From the NCBI RefSeq assembly GCF_002848135.1, contig NZ_PKGB01000009.1:1-64000 (forward strand): a stretch of DNA of 64,000 nt, written 5' to 3'. The notes beneath the pieces were generated by a model. The model was not told the DNA's origin and made no database searches. It saw only the letters and a program-made list of their open reading frames with translations. Both the position numbers and the translations under genes were made by a program. This document shows positions 53,483 through 61,569 of this stretch, piece by piece (position 1 is the stretch's first letter; each line of letters starts with the position of its first letter). Source of the stretch: Hydrogenovibrio sp. SC-1 (GTDB taxonomy: Bacteria; Pseudomonadota; Gammaproteobacteria; Thiomicrospirales; Thiomicrospiraceae).

Positions 53483-53544
53483 ATATAAAATTTAATCTGA
53501 AAGCGGCAAAATTGTTACGTGTTTTTCTAAGCAGTTGTTTTTAT

Positions 53545-53572
53545 TTGATTCTGATTAAGAAATCGTTATAAT
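53545..53572 (+). promoter_or_regulatory. Sigma70 promoter of the rpsF operon
   Basis: TTGATT (53545-53550) and TATAAT (53567-53572) are 16 bp apart, about 110 bp before the rpsF start codon. Confidence 0.7.
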
Positions 53573-53608
53573 ACCTGCCTTTCAGTCTTAACAATTCTGA
53601 ATTTCCTT

Positions 53609-53649
53609 GCTTCACTGACTTAACCCGCACATCGGATTAGGCAGGAAGC
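53609..53649 (+). promoter_or_regulatory. Candidate S6:S18 ribosomal leader hairpin
   Basis: GCTTC (53609-53613) pairs with GAAGC (53645-53649), then CTG with CAG, and TTAACC with GG(A)TTA. The apical part contains CCGCACAT, reminiscent of the CCG/CACA elements of the known S6:S18 autoregulatory leader. Location in the rpsF leader fits. The resemblance is judged by eye only. Confidence 0.45.
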
Positions 53650-53678
53650 TTACTTTAAATCCATAAGGAGATTAATGA

Positions 53679-54023
53679 ATGCGTCATTATGAAGTCGTAT
53701 TTTTAGTGCACCCTGATCAAAGCGAACAGGTTCCTGCCATGCTAGAGCGTTACCGCGGTCTTATCGAAGAAAATGGTGGAGCGATTCACCGTCTAGAAGA
53801 TTGGGGTCGTCGTCAACTTGCTTACTTAATCAATAAAGTCCACAAAGCCCATTATATTTTGATGAATATCGAATGTGATCAGGCGACTTTAAGCGAGCTT
53901 GAAAACTTGTTTTATTACAACGATGCGGTTTTACGTAATATGTTTATTAAGCGTAAAGAAGCAATTACAGAGCCTTCAGTAATGGCTTCTCAGAAAGAAG
54001 ATAAGCGTAGAGGAGATAAGTAA
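53679..54023 (+). CDS. rpsF: 30S ribosomal protein S6
   Basis: S6 pairs with S18 on the 30S platform. The 114-residue protein has [44 protein letters not shown] and [29 protein letters not shown] precedes the ATG (53679; another ATG four bases earlier is out of frame). Its tail ends EDKRRGDK; E. coli S6 ends in glutamates, the RimK acceptor. rpsR starts in the S6 stop codon. Confidence 0.97.
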   Translation: MRHYEVVFLVHPDQSEQVPAMLERYRGLIEENGGAIHRLEDWGRRQLAYLINKVHKAHYILMNIECDQATLSELENLFYYNDAVLRNMFIKRKEAITEPSVMASQKEDKRRGDK

Positions 54024-54250
54024 TGGCTAGAGGTTTCGGAAGAAAAAAATTCTGTCGTTTCACAGTTGAAGGCGTTAAAGAGATTGATTATAAAGATCTT
54101 GATACCTTAAGAAGCTACATCACAGAAACAGGTAAAATCGTTCCAAGTCGTATTACTGGAACCTGTGCAAAATATCAGCGTCAGTTGTCTACAGCGATTA
54201 AACGCGCTCGTTATTTGGCATTATTGCCTTATACAGATCAACATAAATAA
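54023..54250 (+). CDS. rpsR: 30S ribosomal protein S18
   Basis: 75 residues, full length: [61 protein letters not shown] in consecutive segments. One cysteine pair (C11, C48) is retained but not a full zinc site. The ATG overlaps the rpsF stop by one base (TAATG). Confidence 0.97.
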   Translation: MARGFGRKKFCRFTVEGVKEIDYKDLDTLRSYITETGKIVPSRITGTCAKYQRQLSTAIKRARYLALLPYTDQHK

Positions 54251-54282
54251 GTTTGATTGTGGAATGAACAAAGGATAAATAC

Positions 54283-55167
54283 ATGTTAAGTGTTGCAAAT
54301 TTTATTATGCGGGGTCCCAAACAGGCCTTCATAGCGACACTGATTTTATCCATTTTAACTGTTTGGATTGCCCCGTTAGGGGTGTTAGTGGGCGCGATCA
54401 TTGCCTTGGTAACATTAAGAATCGGTGTACAAGAAGGCTTTAAAGTTCTCCTTGTTGCTATGGTCTCAGTACTGGCTGTTACCAGCTATTATGCTGGCTC
54501 CATGCTCCCAGGCTGGGTTGCTGTTTTTGAATATATGTTACCGATTTGGCTGTTGAGCTGGGTATTGCGACAAACCAATTCATTAGCATTAAGTCTCAGC
54601 TTAAATATGTTGATGGTTGGGGTGGCTGTTATCGGCTTTCACTGGTTAGTTGGTGACCCCGTTAGCTGGTGGCAACAAGTTTTTAAAGACTACTTGTTGC
54701 CAGTGTTTGAGCAAAGCGGTACCGCTTACCCACAGCAGATGCTAGAGAGCATGACAGAGGTTGCAACACTGCTATTGGCCATGTTCGTGGTGGTGTTATG
54801 GTTTAGTATCATTTTGTTAGGAAGATGGTGGCAGAGTAAGCTCTATGCCCCAGGTCAATTCCAAGCAGATTTTTATGATATTCGGCTACCTAAAAACATT
54901 GCTTTTTTAGCTGTGGTGGTTGCGTTGCTGGGCTTGTTTACCCAAGCTGTGCTAGTTCAAGATTTATCAAGTGTGCTGATGGCCGGTTTGATGTTTCAAG
55001 GATTGGCCGTTGCACACCACTCGGCCAATAAGCGCCAACTGAATGGTTTTTGGTTAGGGGGTTTATATGTTTTATTATTTTTGTTCCCACAAACAATATT
55101 GATTTTAGCGACTATCGGTTTAATAGACACTTGGGTGGATATTCGAAACCGTTGGTCTCAGTCCTAA
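54283..55167 (+). CDS. DUF2232-type membrane protein
   Basis: A 294-residue protein with about eight hydrophobic segments, starting MLSVANFIMRGPKQAFIATLILSIL and containing LPIWLLSWVLRQTNSLALSLSL and FWLGGLYVLLFLFPQTILILA. Proteins of this type (DUF2232) are repeatedly found between rpsR and rplI in gammaproteobacteria, so the location supports the call. Function unknown. AAAGGATAAATAC precedes the ATG. Confidence 0.82.
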   Translation: MLSVANFIMRGPKQAFIATLILSILTVWIAPLGVLVGAIIALVTLRIGVQEGFKVLLVAMVSVLAVTSYYAGSMLPGWVAVFEYMLPIWLLSWVLRQTNSLALSLSLNMLMVGVAVIGFHWLVGDPVSWWQQVFKDYLLPVFEQSGTAYPQQMLESMTEVATLLLAMFVVVLWFSIILLGRWWQSKLYAPGQFQADFYDIRLPKNIAFLAVVVALLGLFTQAVLVQDLSSVLMAGLMFQGLAVAHHSANKRQLNGFWLGGLYVLLFLFPQTILILATIGLIDTWVDIRNRWSQS

Positions 55168-55219
55168 AATGGCTCAAGGGTCAGTTTAGGGTGAGCATTT
55201 AATTTTAGAGGTTTTAGCC

Positions 55220-55669
55220 ATGAATGTTATTTTACTTGAAAAAGTAGCCAACCTAGGAACACTGGGTGATCAGGTGACGGTTAAGTCTGGATTTGCACGT
55301 AATTTCTTAATCCCTCAGGGGAAAGCAAAGCCAGCAACTAAAGACAATATTGCCGAGTTTGAAGCACGTCGTGCAGACTTAGAGAAGCAAGCTGCTGAAG
55401 CTTTAGCTGCTGCTCAGGCGCTTTATGAACAAATGAACGGCACTGTTGTGACCATTGAATCGGTTGCCGGTGATGAAGGGAAGTTGTTCGGTTCAATCGG
55501 TACAGCGGATATCGCAGATGCATTAGCAACCGCTGGTTTCGAAGTTGAACGTAAAAACATCCGTATGCCAGAAGGCGCTTTGCGCTTTGTGGGAACTTTC
55601 GAGTTCGATGTTGAATTACACTCAGATGTCATTGCATCAATTACGGTTGAAGTGAAAGCTGCTGAATAA
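55220..55669 (+). CDS. rplI: 50S ribosomal protein L9
   Basis: 149 residues. N-terminal domain [32 protein letters not shown] in segments, long connecting helix ([23 protein letters not shown]) and C-terminal rRNA-binding domain ([32 protein letters not shown]). GAGG lies upstream of the ATG. Last gene of the ribosomal operon, closed by a strong terminator. Confidence 0.97.
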   Translation: MNVILLEKVANLGTLGDQVTVKSGFARNFLIPQGKAKPATKDNIAEFEARRADLEKQAAEALAAAQALYEQMNGTVVTIESVAGDEGKLFGSIGTADIADALATAGFEVERKNIRMPEGALRFVGTFEFDVELHSDVIASITVEVKAAE

Positions 55670-55695
55670 GCTTTTAACCTATCGGTTAGCAATGT

Positions 55696-55724
55696 AAAAA
55701 GCGAGGCGAGTCCTCGCTTTTTTT
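55696..55724 (+). terminator. Strong intrinsic terminator after rplI
   Basis: GCGAGG (55701-55706) and CCTCGC (55712-55717) with a 5-base loop, five A upstream and seven T downstream. Confidence 0.95.
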
Positions 55725-55877
55725 ATATGGGTGCCCAGTCAATTTGTGGCAATTTTTTTGAAAGCGATTTAACAATTCATTTAATCTTGCTCGTTATTGG
55801 CCGTATAATATTCGATTCATTTATAAGCCGAAGGTTACGTTTGATAGCTGATGTGGTGACCGTTAATATGGGAATCT

Positions 55878-57299
55878 ATGAGTCAAGAAGCCTTATTTAA
55901 AACCCCTCCTCATTCAATTGAATCTGAGCAATCTGTCATCGGTGGTTTGTTATTGGATAACGAAAAGTTATCTGACGTTTCAGTTGTCTTAAGAGAATTC
56001 GATTTTTATACCCAAGCGCATCAATTGATTTATGGTGCGATTTTAACGCTTAGTGAGCGTGGTCGTCCGTTTGATGTCGTCACAGTGATCGAGCATCTAG
56101 ACTCAATCGGTAAACTGGTTGATGCGGGAGACAAGACCTATTTAGTGGACTTGGTTTCCAATACGCCGGGTTCGGTCAATATTGAATTCTATGCGGAAAT
56201 TGTGCGGGAAAAATCCATATTACGGGCATTAATCACCGCTTCGAATGAAATCTCAGAAGCCAGTTATTTTCCGCAAGGCCGTGAAATTCGGGAAGTGCTT
56301 GATTACGCCGAATCAAAGGTCATGCAGATCGCAGAGCATGGTTCCAGTCAACAGCGTGATTACCAAACCATGCGTGACCTGTTGAATCAGGCTTTGTCCA
56401 CCATTGATGAGCGCTTTAATTCTGATGGCACCATTACGGGTGCGGCAACCAAGTTCAGCGATTTTGATGAGGTCACATCAGGTTTGCAAAAGGGTGACCT
56501 AATTATTGTTGCGGGACGGCCATCAATGGGGAAAACCACCTTCTCGATGAATATGGCAGAGAATATTGCTTTGCAAGGTGTCCCTGTTGCGGTTTTTAGT
56601 ATGGAAATGCCAGGTTCTCAATTGGTGTTGAGGATGATTAGTTCATTAGGACGCATTGAAGCTGATCGTATTCGGACCGGTAAATTGCAAGATCAGGACT
56701 GGCATAATTTAAATCTCGCCGTGGGCCAGTTGAGCACAGCCAATCTCTATATTGATGATACACCAGCATTGATGATTACCGATCTGCGTGCTCGAGCCAG
56801 GCGGATTGATAAAGATATTCGCGATGAACAATTTAAAGAAGCCGAAGCAAAAGGGGTCGAAGACCCAGCAGCGCATGTGACTGGATTAGGATTAATTGTG
56901 ATCGATTACTTGCAATTAATGCGAGGCTCAACCAATACCGATAACCGTGTGAATGAAATCTCTGAAATTTCTCGTGGTTTGAAGGCGATTGCCAAAGAAT
57001 TGGATGTTCCCGTGGTGGCGTTGTCTCAGTTAAGTCGTAACCTAGAACAACGTCCAGATAAGCGCCCCAAAATGGCAGATTTGCGTGAATCTGGGGCGAT
57101 TGAGCAGGATGCGGATTTGATTATTTTTATTTATAGAGATGAAGTTTATCACCCTGACTCGGATGATAAAGGCACGGCCGAAATTATTTTAGGCAAACAT
57201 CGTAATGGTGCCTTGGATACGGTTCGCTTGACCTTTATCGGGCAATATACCAAATTTGAAAATCATGCAGGCTTTGATGTACCCGATGATCCTTATTAA
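55878..57299 (+). CDS. dnaB: Replicative DNA helicase DnaB
   Basis: Hexameric 5'-3' helicase of the replisome. 473 residues: N-terminal collar (PPHSIESEQSVIGGLLLDN), Walker A in VAGRPSMGKTTFSMN, Walker B in LGLIVIDYLQLM, SQLSRNLEQRPDKRPKMADLRESG in segments and the arginine finger region FIYRDEVY. No intein is present at the usual Walker A or other sites. GGGAA lies five bases before the ATG. alr follows after 34 bp, the common order. A TATAAT at 55804-55809 may be its -10. Confidence 0.96.
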   Translation: MSQEALFKTPPHSIESEQSVIGGLLLDNEKLSDVSVVLREFDFYTQAHQLIYGAILTLSERGRPFDVVTVIEHLDSIGKLVDAGDKTYLVDLVSNTPGSVNIEFYAEIVREKSILRALITASNEISEASYFPQGREIREVLDYAESKVMQIAEHGSSQQRDYQTMRDLLNQALSTIDERFNSDGTITGAATKFSDFDEVTSGLQKGDLIIVAGRPSMGKTTFSMNMAENIALQGVPVAVFSMEMPGSQLVLRMISSLGRIEADRIRTGKLQDQDWHNLNLAVGQLSTANLYIDDTPALMITDLRARARRIDKDIRDEQFKEAEAKGVEDPAAHVTGLGLIVIDYLQLMRGSTNTDNRVNEISEISRGLKAIAKELDVPVVALSQLSRNLEQRPDKRPKMADLRESGAIEQDADLIIFIYRDEVYHPDSDDKGTAEIILGKHRNGALDTVRLTFIGQYTKFENHAGFDVPDDPY

Positions 57300-57333
57300 C
57301 CATCTCAATATTGTAAAAGGCGGTCATTAAACG

Positions 57334-58407
57334 ATGGGTGCTTATCGTCCTGTTCGAGCGGTCATTGACTTATCCGCCTTGCCAAAAAATCTGCAAGTGG
57401 TTCGTCATTATGCGCCTAAGTCTAAAATTTTAGCCATTATTAAATCCAATGGTTATGGTCATGGTATTGGACGGGTGGCCGCGCAATTGAGTAAAGCGGA
57501 TGGGTTTGGTGTTGCATGTATTGAAGAAGCCATATTACTTCGGCAAAAGGGTTTTCTGCATCGGATTGTTTTGTTAGAAGGCTTGTTTTCAGAAGCTGAA
57601 TTAGCACTCGCCATTCAGCATCGATTTGATTTTGTGGTTCATTCGGACCTGCAATTATCGTGGTTATTGGCCGCACAAACATCTACGCCACTTAATATTT
57701 GGCTTAAAGTGGATACCGGTATGCATCGGTTAGGGTTTTTGCCAGAGGCATTACCCGATGTTTTCGAAAAATTGAATCAATTAAAAATGCCATTTCAACT
57801 GTATTGCCTTTCGCACTTCTCTTCTGCGGATGAATCTGAGGCAGTGACTCAGCAACAATTCAGTGTTTTTCAAGAGGTGACAGCACCCGTTTCTTGTGCC
57901 AAAAGTCTGGCAAATTCTGCAGCGGTTCAGCGTTTTCCAGAGAGTCACTTAGATTGGGTTCGTCCAGGCATTATGCTCTATGGTGCGAGTGCAACACATG
58001 AGCGGGTGGCCGGGCTGCACCCAGTAATGACACTGATGTCTAAAGTCATTGCATTAAAGTGGTTGGATGTCGATGAAGCCGTTGGATACGGTCAAACTTG
58101 GCAAGCAACTCAGAGAACCTTAATCGCAGTGGTGGCAATTGGCTATGGTGATGGATATCCGCGTCATGCACCAAACGGCACGCCGGTATTGATTCATGGA
58201 CAGCAGGTGCCGTTAGTGGGGCGAGTGTCGATGGACATGATTACCGTGGATGTCACCACATTATCGGATCAAATGGCTATTGGTGATGACGTGATTTTGT
58301 GGGGGAAGGGGTTGAGTGTGGATGTCATTGCCCAGGCTAGTGGAACCATTGGTTATGAATTATTATGCGGCGTCACCCAGCGGGTGCCAAGAGTAGAGGA
58401 AACCTAA
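57334..58407 (+). CDS. alr: Alanine racemase
   Basis: PLP enzyme making D-alanine for peptidoglycan. The 357-residue protein has the PLP lysine K37 in LAIIKSNGYGHG, IWLKVDTGMHRLGF, LSHFSSAD, WVRPGIMLYG, the GYGDGYPR loop and GRVSMDMITVDVT. All catalytic landmarks are in place. nudF follows three bases after its stop. Confidence 0.95.
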   Translation: MGAYRPVRAVIDLSALPKNLQVVRHYAPKSKILAIIKSNGYGHGIGRVAAQLSKADGFGVACIEEAILLRQKGFLHRIVLLEGLFSEAELALAIQHRFDFVVHSDLQLSWLLAAQTSTPLNIWLKVDTGMHRLGFLPEALPDVFEKLNQLKMPFQLYCLSHFSSADESEAVTQQQFSVFQEVTAPVSCAKSLANSAAVQRFPESHLDWVRPGIMLYGASATHERVAGLHPVMTLMSKVIALKWLDVDEAVGYGQTWQATQRTLIAVVAIGYGDGYPRHAPNGTPVLIHGQQVPLVGRVSMDMITVDVTTLSDQMAIGDDVILWGKGLSVDVIAQASGTIGYELLCGVTQRVPRVEET

Positions 58408-58410
58408 ACG

Positions 58411-59016
58411 ATGCAAACCGAGTCGATCAAGCAGTTTGAGATTTCTAAAATTGAAAAAGTCTATGATGGTTTTTTCAAAATGCATCAAATCACTTTTCGG
58501 CATGGTTTATATCAAGGGGGCTGGTCTGAGCCTTTGATTCGAGAGTTATTTGGCCGAGGCCAGGCAGTCGTGGTTTTGTTGTATGATTCGAAAGCACAAC
58601 AAGTGATTCTGATTGAGCAAATTCGTGCGGGAACTTTACAGCATGCGACTGGTAATAATGCCCAGGCCTGGTTGATTGAACCGGTTGCAGGCATGATTGA
58701 AGCCGGTGAATCGAAGCTGTCGGCTTGCCAGAGGGAAACCCGAGAGGAAGCCGGTGTTGAAGTCAGCACATTTGAGCCGATTTGTCACTTTTACCCCAGT
58801 CCTGGTGGCAGTGATGAAGTACTGTATTTATATGGCGCAGAAGTGAATGTTGATGATTTGCCTGATTACGCGGGTGAAGCCAGCGAGATGGAGGACATTC
58901 GGTTAATTAAAATGCCATTTCATGATGCCAAAGCCAAACTGTTGAAGGCCGAATTTAATGTTGCCAGTACCATCATCGGGTTGCAATGGCTGTTTTACCA
59001 AAAACTGGCCGATTAG
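58411..59016 (+). CDS. nudF: ADP-ribose pyrophosphatase (Nudix)
   Basis: Hydrolyses ADP-ribose to AMP and ribose 5-phosphate. 201 residues with the Nudix box GMIEAGESKLSACQRETREEAG (in two pieces: G-x5-E and RETREEAG), the preceding LIEQIRAGTL and PVAGMIEAGE, and the downstream FYPSPGGSDEVLYLY typical for the ADP-ribose group. GAGGAAA precedes the ATG. Iterated palindrome at 58663 encodes Gln-Ala-Trp. Confidence 0.93.
   Translation: MQTESIKQFEISKIEKVYDGFFKMHQITFRHGLYQGGWSEPLIRELFGRGQAVVVLLYDSKAQQVILIEQIRAGTLQHATGNNAQAWLIEPVAGMIEAGESKLSACQRETREEAGVEVSTFEPICHFYPSPGGSDEVLYLYGAEVNVDDLPDYAGEASEMEDIRLIKMPFHDAKAKLLKAEFNVASTIIGLQWLFYQKLAD
58663..58670. repeat. CAGGCCTG palindrome in nudF, Gln-Ala-Trp frame
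   Basis: CAG GCC TGG encodes Gln-Ala-Trp in AQAWLIEPVAG; extended match CCCAGGCCTGGTT. Confidence 0.85.
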
Positions 59017-59052
59017 GGACAAGTATTTTTAAAAGGAAGAGGAGGCGTCAAA

Positions 59053-59463
59053 TTGTTTGATTTGTTTAAAAATAGTCGTTTGTCGTATCCGCTAAATTGG
59101 ATTGTCTGGGGTATCAGTGTTTCTGGGGTGCTGTATTGGTTGTTTTTTGCCTTTATTGAAAAGGCATTTTTAGATAGAGTGTTCGGCGGTACCGCACTCT
59201 TTGTCGATTTATTGCTGGGCTTACCCGTGGTGTTGATCTTTGCACTGGTAGTGTATGCACTGATATATTGGGGGCTAAAAGTCCTTGTGATTTTATTGTT
59301 GCCTAATTGGTTTGAACGGATCGAGTCGACCGACACCCTGCTAAGTGATACCTTAGAAGAGGGTGACTGGGTAGAGCCAGCTTCGCCTGAAACCGATAAA
59401 GAAACGCCCACCAATCCGACGGCTTCTTCAAGCTCTAAAACCCATTCAAAAACGGATGATTAA
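59053..59463 (+). CDS. Two-helix membrane protein, unknown
   Basis: A 136-residue protein from TTG 59053, which has a clear GGAGG seven bases upstream. Two hydrophobic segments (about 15-40, WIVWGISVSGVLYWLFFAFI; and about 52-78, LFVDLLLGLPVVLIFALVVYAL) precede an acidic, Thr/Ser-rich tail (ESTDTLLSDTLEEGDW). No family recognised. It overlaps the MATE gene by eight bases, so the two are probably co-translated. Confidence 0.7.
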   Translation: MFDLFKNSRLSYPLNWIVWGISVSGVLYWLFFAFIEKAFLDRVFGGTALFVDLLLGLPVVLIFALVVYALIYWGLKVLVILLLPNWFERIESTDTLLSDTLEEGDWVEPASPETDKETPTNPTASSSSKTHSKTDD

Positions 59464-60853
59464 TCGATTACAACCGATTCAATGGCAGCCTTATCGCCGT
59501 GAGTTGAGTTATCTATTTCGATTGTCGTTGCCGATTCTATTGGCACAACTGGCGTTAACCGGCTTGGGGGTTGTCGATACCATTATGTCCGGGCGCGTTG
59601 GCACGGAAGACCTGGCGGCAATTGGGCTGGGAAGCAGTTTGTTATTGCCAATCTTTATGATTGCCACAGGGATATTGTTGGCCTTGACGCCGTTGGTAGC
59701 TAAGCAAAAAGGTAAAGAAAACTGGGATGGCGTTAGCGCGCTGTTGCATCAAGCGATTTGGGTGGCGCTACCCTTAGGGATCCTGTCTGGGGTTTTGTTA
59801 ATGCATTTGCAGTGGGTGTTAACTGAATTATCCCTTTCGGATAAGGTGTTTCAGCTCACTGACGATTATCTGTTTTATTGTGCATTTGGCTTGCCGGGCA
59901 TCGCGCTATACCAAGCATTCCGTTTTTTTTGGGAAGGGTTAGGTATGACGTTACCCACCTTATCGATTAGCTTTTTTGCACTTTTACTCAATATTCCATT
60001 GAATGCGCTCTTTGTTTACGGCTGGGGTCCTGTCGAGGCTTATGGGGCGGCAGGGTGTGGCATTGCCACCGCAATTGTGATGTGGACCATGTTGGGGTTA
60101 GCGATTGCTTATGTCAAAAAATCTCAGCATACGTGTCACCTGGTTAAACTGACATCGAAACAATTTCAGTCACCCAGTTGGGCGAATGGCATAGCAGACC
60201 TACTCAATCTAGGGGTTCCTAATACCTTAGCTTTACTCTTTGAGATCAGTTTGTTTAGTTTTATTGCATTGTTTATTGCACACTTGGGTGCGGTGGTTAT
60301 CGCTGCTCACCAAGTCACGATTAGCTACACAGGGCTAGCCTTTATGGTGCCACTCAGCTTTGCCATGGCGGTTACGGTTCGTAGCGGACTGGCTTATGGT
60401 CAAGCCAGTTTAAGTGCGCTGAGAATCAGTTTACGAACTGGCATGGGGGTGGCCGTGGTGGTCAGTAGTGGCATTGCGTTGGTGACGTTTCTGATGATGG
60501 ATGATATCGCCCAAATTTACACTCAAGATGCACAAGTGATTGCTTTGGCCTCAACCTTATTATTTTTAGCGGCAACCTACCAAGTGTTTGATGCGATTCA
60601 AGTGGTTTCAGCAGGCGCATTAAGAGGGCTGCACAGTACGAAAGTGACCATGATTGTGACCTTTATCAGTTATTGGTTGATTGGTATGGGGTTAGGGGCT
60701 GTCTTCGCATTTACCGATTGGATTGTCCCCGCCATGGGCGTCGCTGGGTTCTGGCTGGGCATCGTGTTGGGGTTGGTGTTGGCCGCAATATTATTGCAGC
60801 TTAAACTGCGATTTTTAATTCAACGTCTGATTCGGACTGGCGAAATACGGTAA
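59456..60853 (+). CDS. MATE-family efflux transporter (NorM-like)
   Basis: Cation-coupled multidrug antiporter with 12 membrane helices, 465 residues. Starts at ATG 59456 inside the upstream gene. Features: LSLPILLAQLALTGLGVVDTIMSGRVG, LAAIGLGSSLLLP, LTPLVAKQKG, PLNALFVYGWGPVEAYGAAGCGIA in segments, and the second half with NLGVPNTLALLFEISLFS and AHQVTISYTGLAFMVPLSF. The NorM group is clear; substrate and coupling ion are not. Confidence 0.9.
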   Translation: MINRLQPIQWQPYRRELSYLFRLSLPILLAQLALTGLGVVDTIMSGRVGTEDLAAIGLGSSLLLPIFMIATGILLALTPLVAKQKGKENWDGVSALLHQAIWVALPLGILSGVLLMHLQWVLTELSLSDKVFQLTDDYLFYCAFGLPGIALYQAFRFFWEGLGMTLPTLSISFFALLLNIPLNALFVYGWGPVEAYGAAGCGIATAIVMWTMLGLAIAYVKKSQHTCHLVKLTSKQFQSPSWANGIADLLNLGVPNTLALLFEISLFSFIALFIAHLGAVVIAAHQVTISYTGLAFMVPLSFAMAVTVRSGLAYGQASLSALRISLRTGMGVAVVVSSGIALVTFLMMDDIAQIYTQDAQVIALASTLLFLAATYQVFDAIQVVSAGALRGLHSTKVTMIVTFISYWLIGMGLGAVFAFTDWIVPAMGVAGFWLGIVLGLVLAAILLQLKLRFLIQRLIRTGEIR

Positions 60854-60863
60854 GGAAGCGAAG

Positions 60864-61247
60864 ATGTCGAAATTATGTCCGTGTGGATCGAAAAAGACCT
60901 ATTCAAATTGTTGTGAGCCTTTCCATTTAGGACAAGCCACAGCGCAAACGGCAGAAGCCTTGATGCGTTCACGTTACAGTGCCTATGTACTTGAAAATGA
61001 AACGTATTTGCTAAAAACCTGGGCAAAAACCACCAGGCCTGGTCAAATTCCCTTTGAAAAAGGGCTGGTGTGGACGAAGTTACGGGTGATAAAAACCCAA
61101 AAAGGCCAAGCCACAGACACCGAAGGAAAAGTTTGGTTTAAAGCCTATTATCAACAGGCAGATCAAAAAGGGGTCATGAGTGAAAAAAGTTTCTTTATTC
61201 GAGATGAACAATCGCAATGGGTCTATGTCAACGGTGAGGTACGATAG
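60864..61247 (+). CDS. YchJ-family SEC-C motif protein
   Basis: A 127-residue cytoplasmic protein. The N-terminal zinc SEC-C motif CPCGSKKTYSNCC (C5, C7, C16, C17) is followed by TAEALMRSRYSAYVLE and the beta-rich YchJ domain (VWFKAYYQQ, EKSFFIRDEQSQWVYVNGE). UPF0225/YchJ has no settled function. Shine-Dalgarno AAGGAAG. The iterated palindrome at 61034 encodes Arg-Pro-Gly. Confidence 0.88.
   Translation: MSKLCPCGSKKTYSNCCEPFHLGQATAQTAEALMRSRYSAYVLENETYLLKTWAKTTRPGQIPFEKGLVWTKLRVIKTQKGQATDTEGKVWFKAYYQQADQKGVMSEKSFFIRDEQSQWVYVNGEVR
61034..61041. repeat. CAGGCCTG palindrome in ychJ-like gene, Arg-Pro-Gly frame
   Basis: ACC AGG CCT GGT encodes Thr-Arg-Pro-Gly, the only copy in this third frame; extended match ACCAGGCCTGGT. 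Confidence 0.85.
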
Positions 61248-61267
61248 AGCACCATTATCGATAGTGC

Positions 61268-61438
61268 CTATTTCTGCAAAGGGGTGTCGTCAGAATTCGA
61301 TTCTGTGGTTTCACTTGAATTTTTAAAAAAACGATACAGCCACCACATAGACAATCCAACCACCAAGGCGCTGGCGATTAAGAGTGCCAGTGTAATGAGT
61401 AGCGCACTACCAACATCATCCAAACCAATACTGTGCAT
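61268..61438 (-). CDS. Small single-helix membrane protein, unknown
   Basis: A 56-residue protein from ATG 61438, with a clear AAGGAAGGAT just upstream. One membrane helix (ALLITLALLIASALVVGLSM) is followed by WWLYRFFKN and an acidic tail. No family recognised. Lies between convergent ychJ-like and the divergent SPOR gene. The good ribosome site and membrane helix support it as real. Confidence 0.6.
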   Translation of the reverse strand: MHSIGLDDVGSALLITLALLIASALVVGLSMWWLYRFFKNSSETTESNSDDTPLQK

Positions 61439-61569
61439 ATCCTTCCTTTTAATCGATGACCGGATTAATCGGTCTTTAATGTTGAAAACAATCACTTTGC
61501 AAAATGGGTTTTACATTCTACAATACAAACACCTTAACAGTTTAAAATTTCCAGAGAAGTGTTCATCGA

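Noticed and set aside
55878-57299. Intein in dnaB
   Set aside because: Walker A and flanking motifs are contiguous and the protein has normal length.
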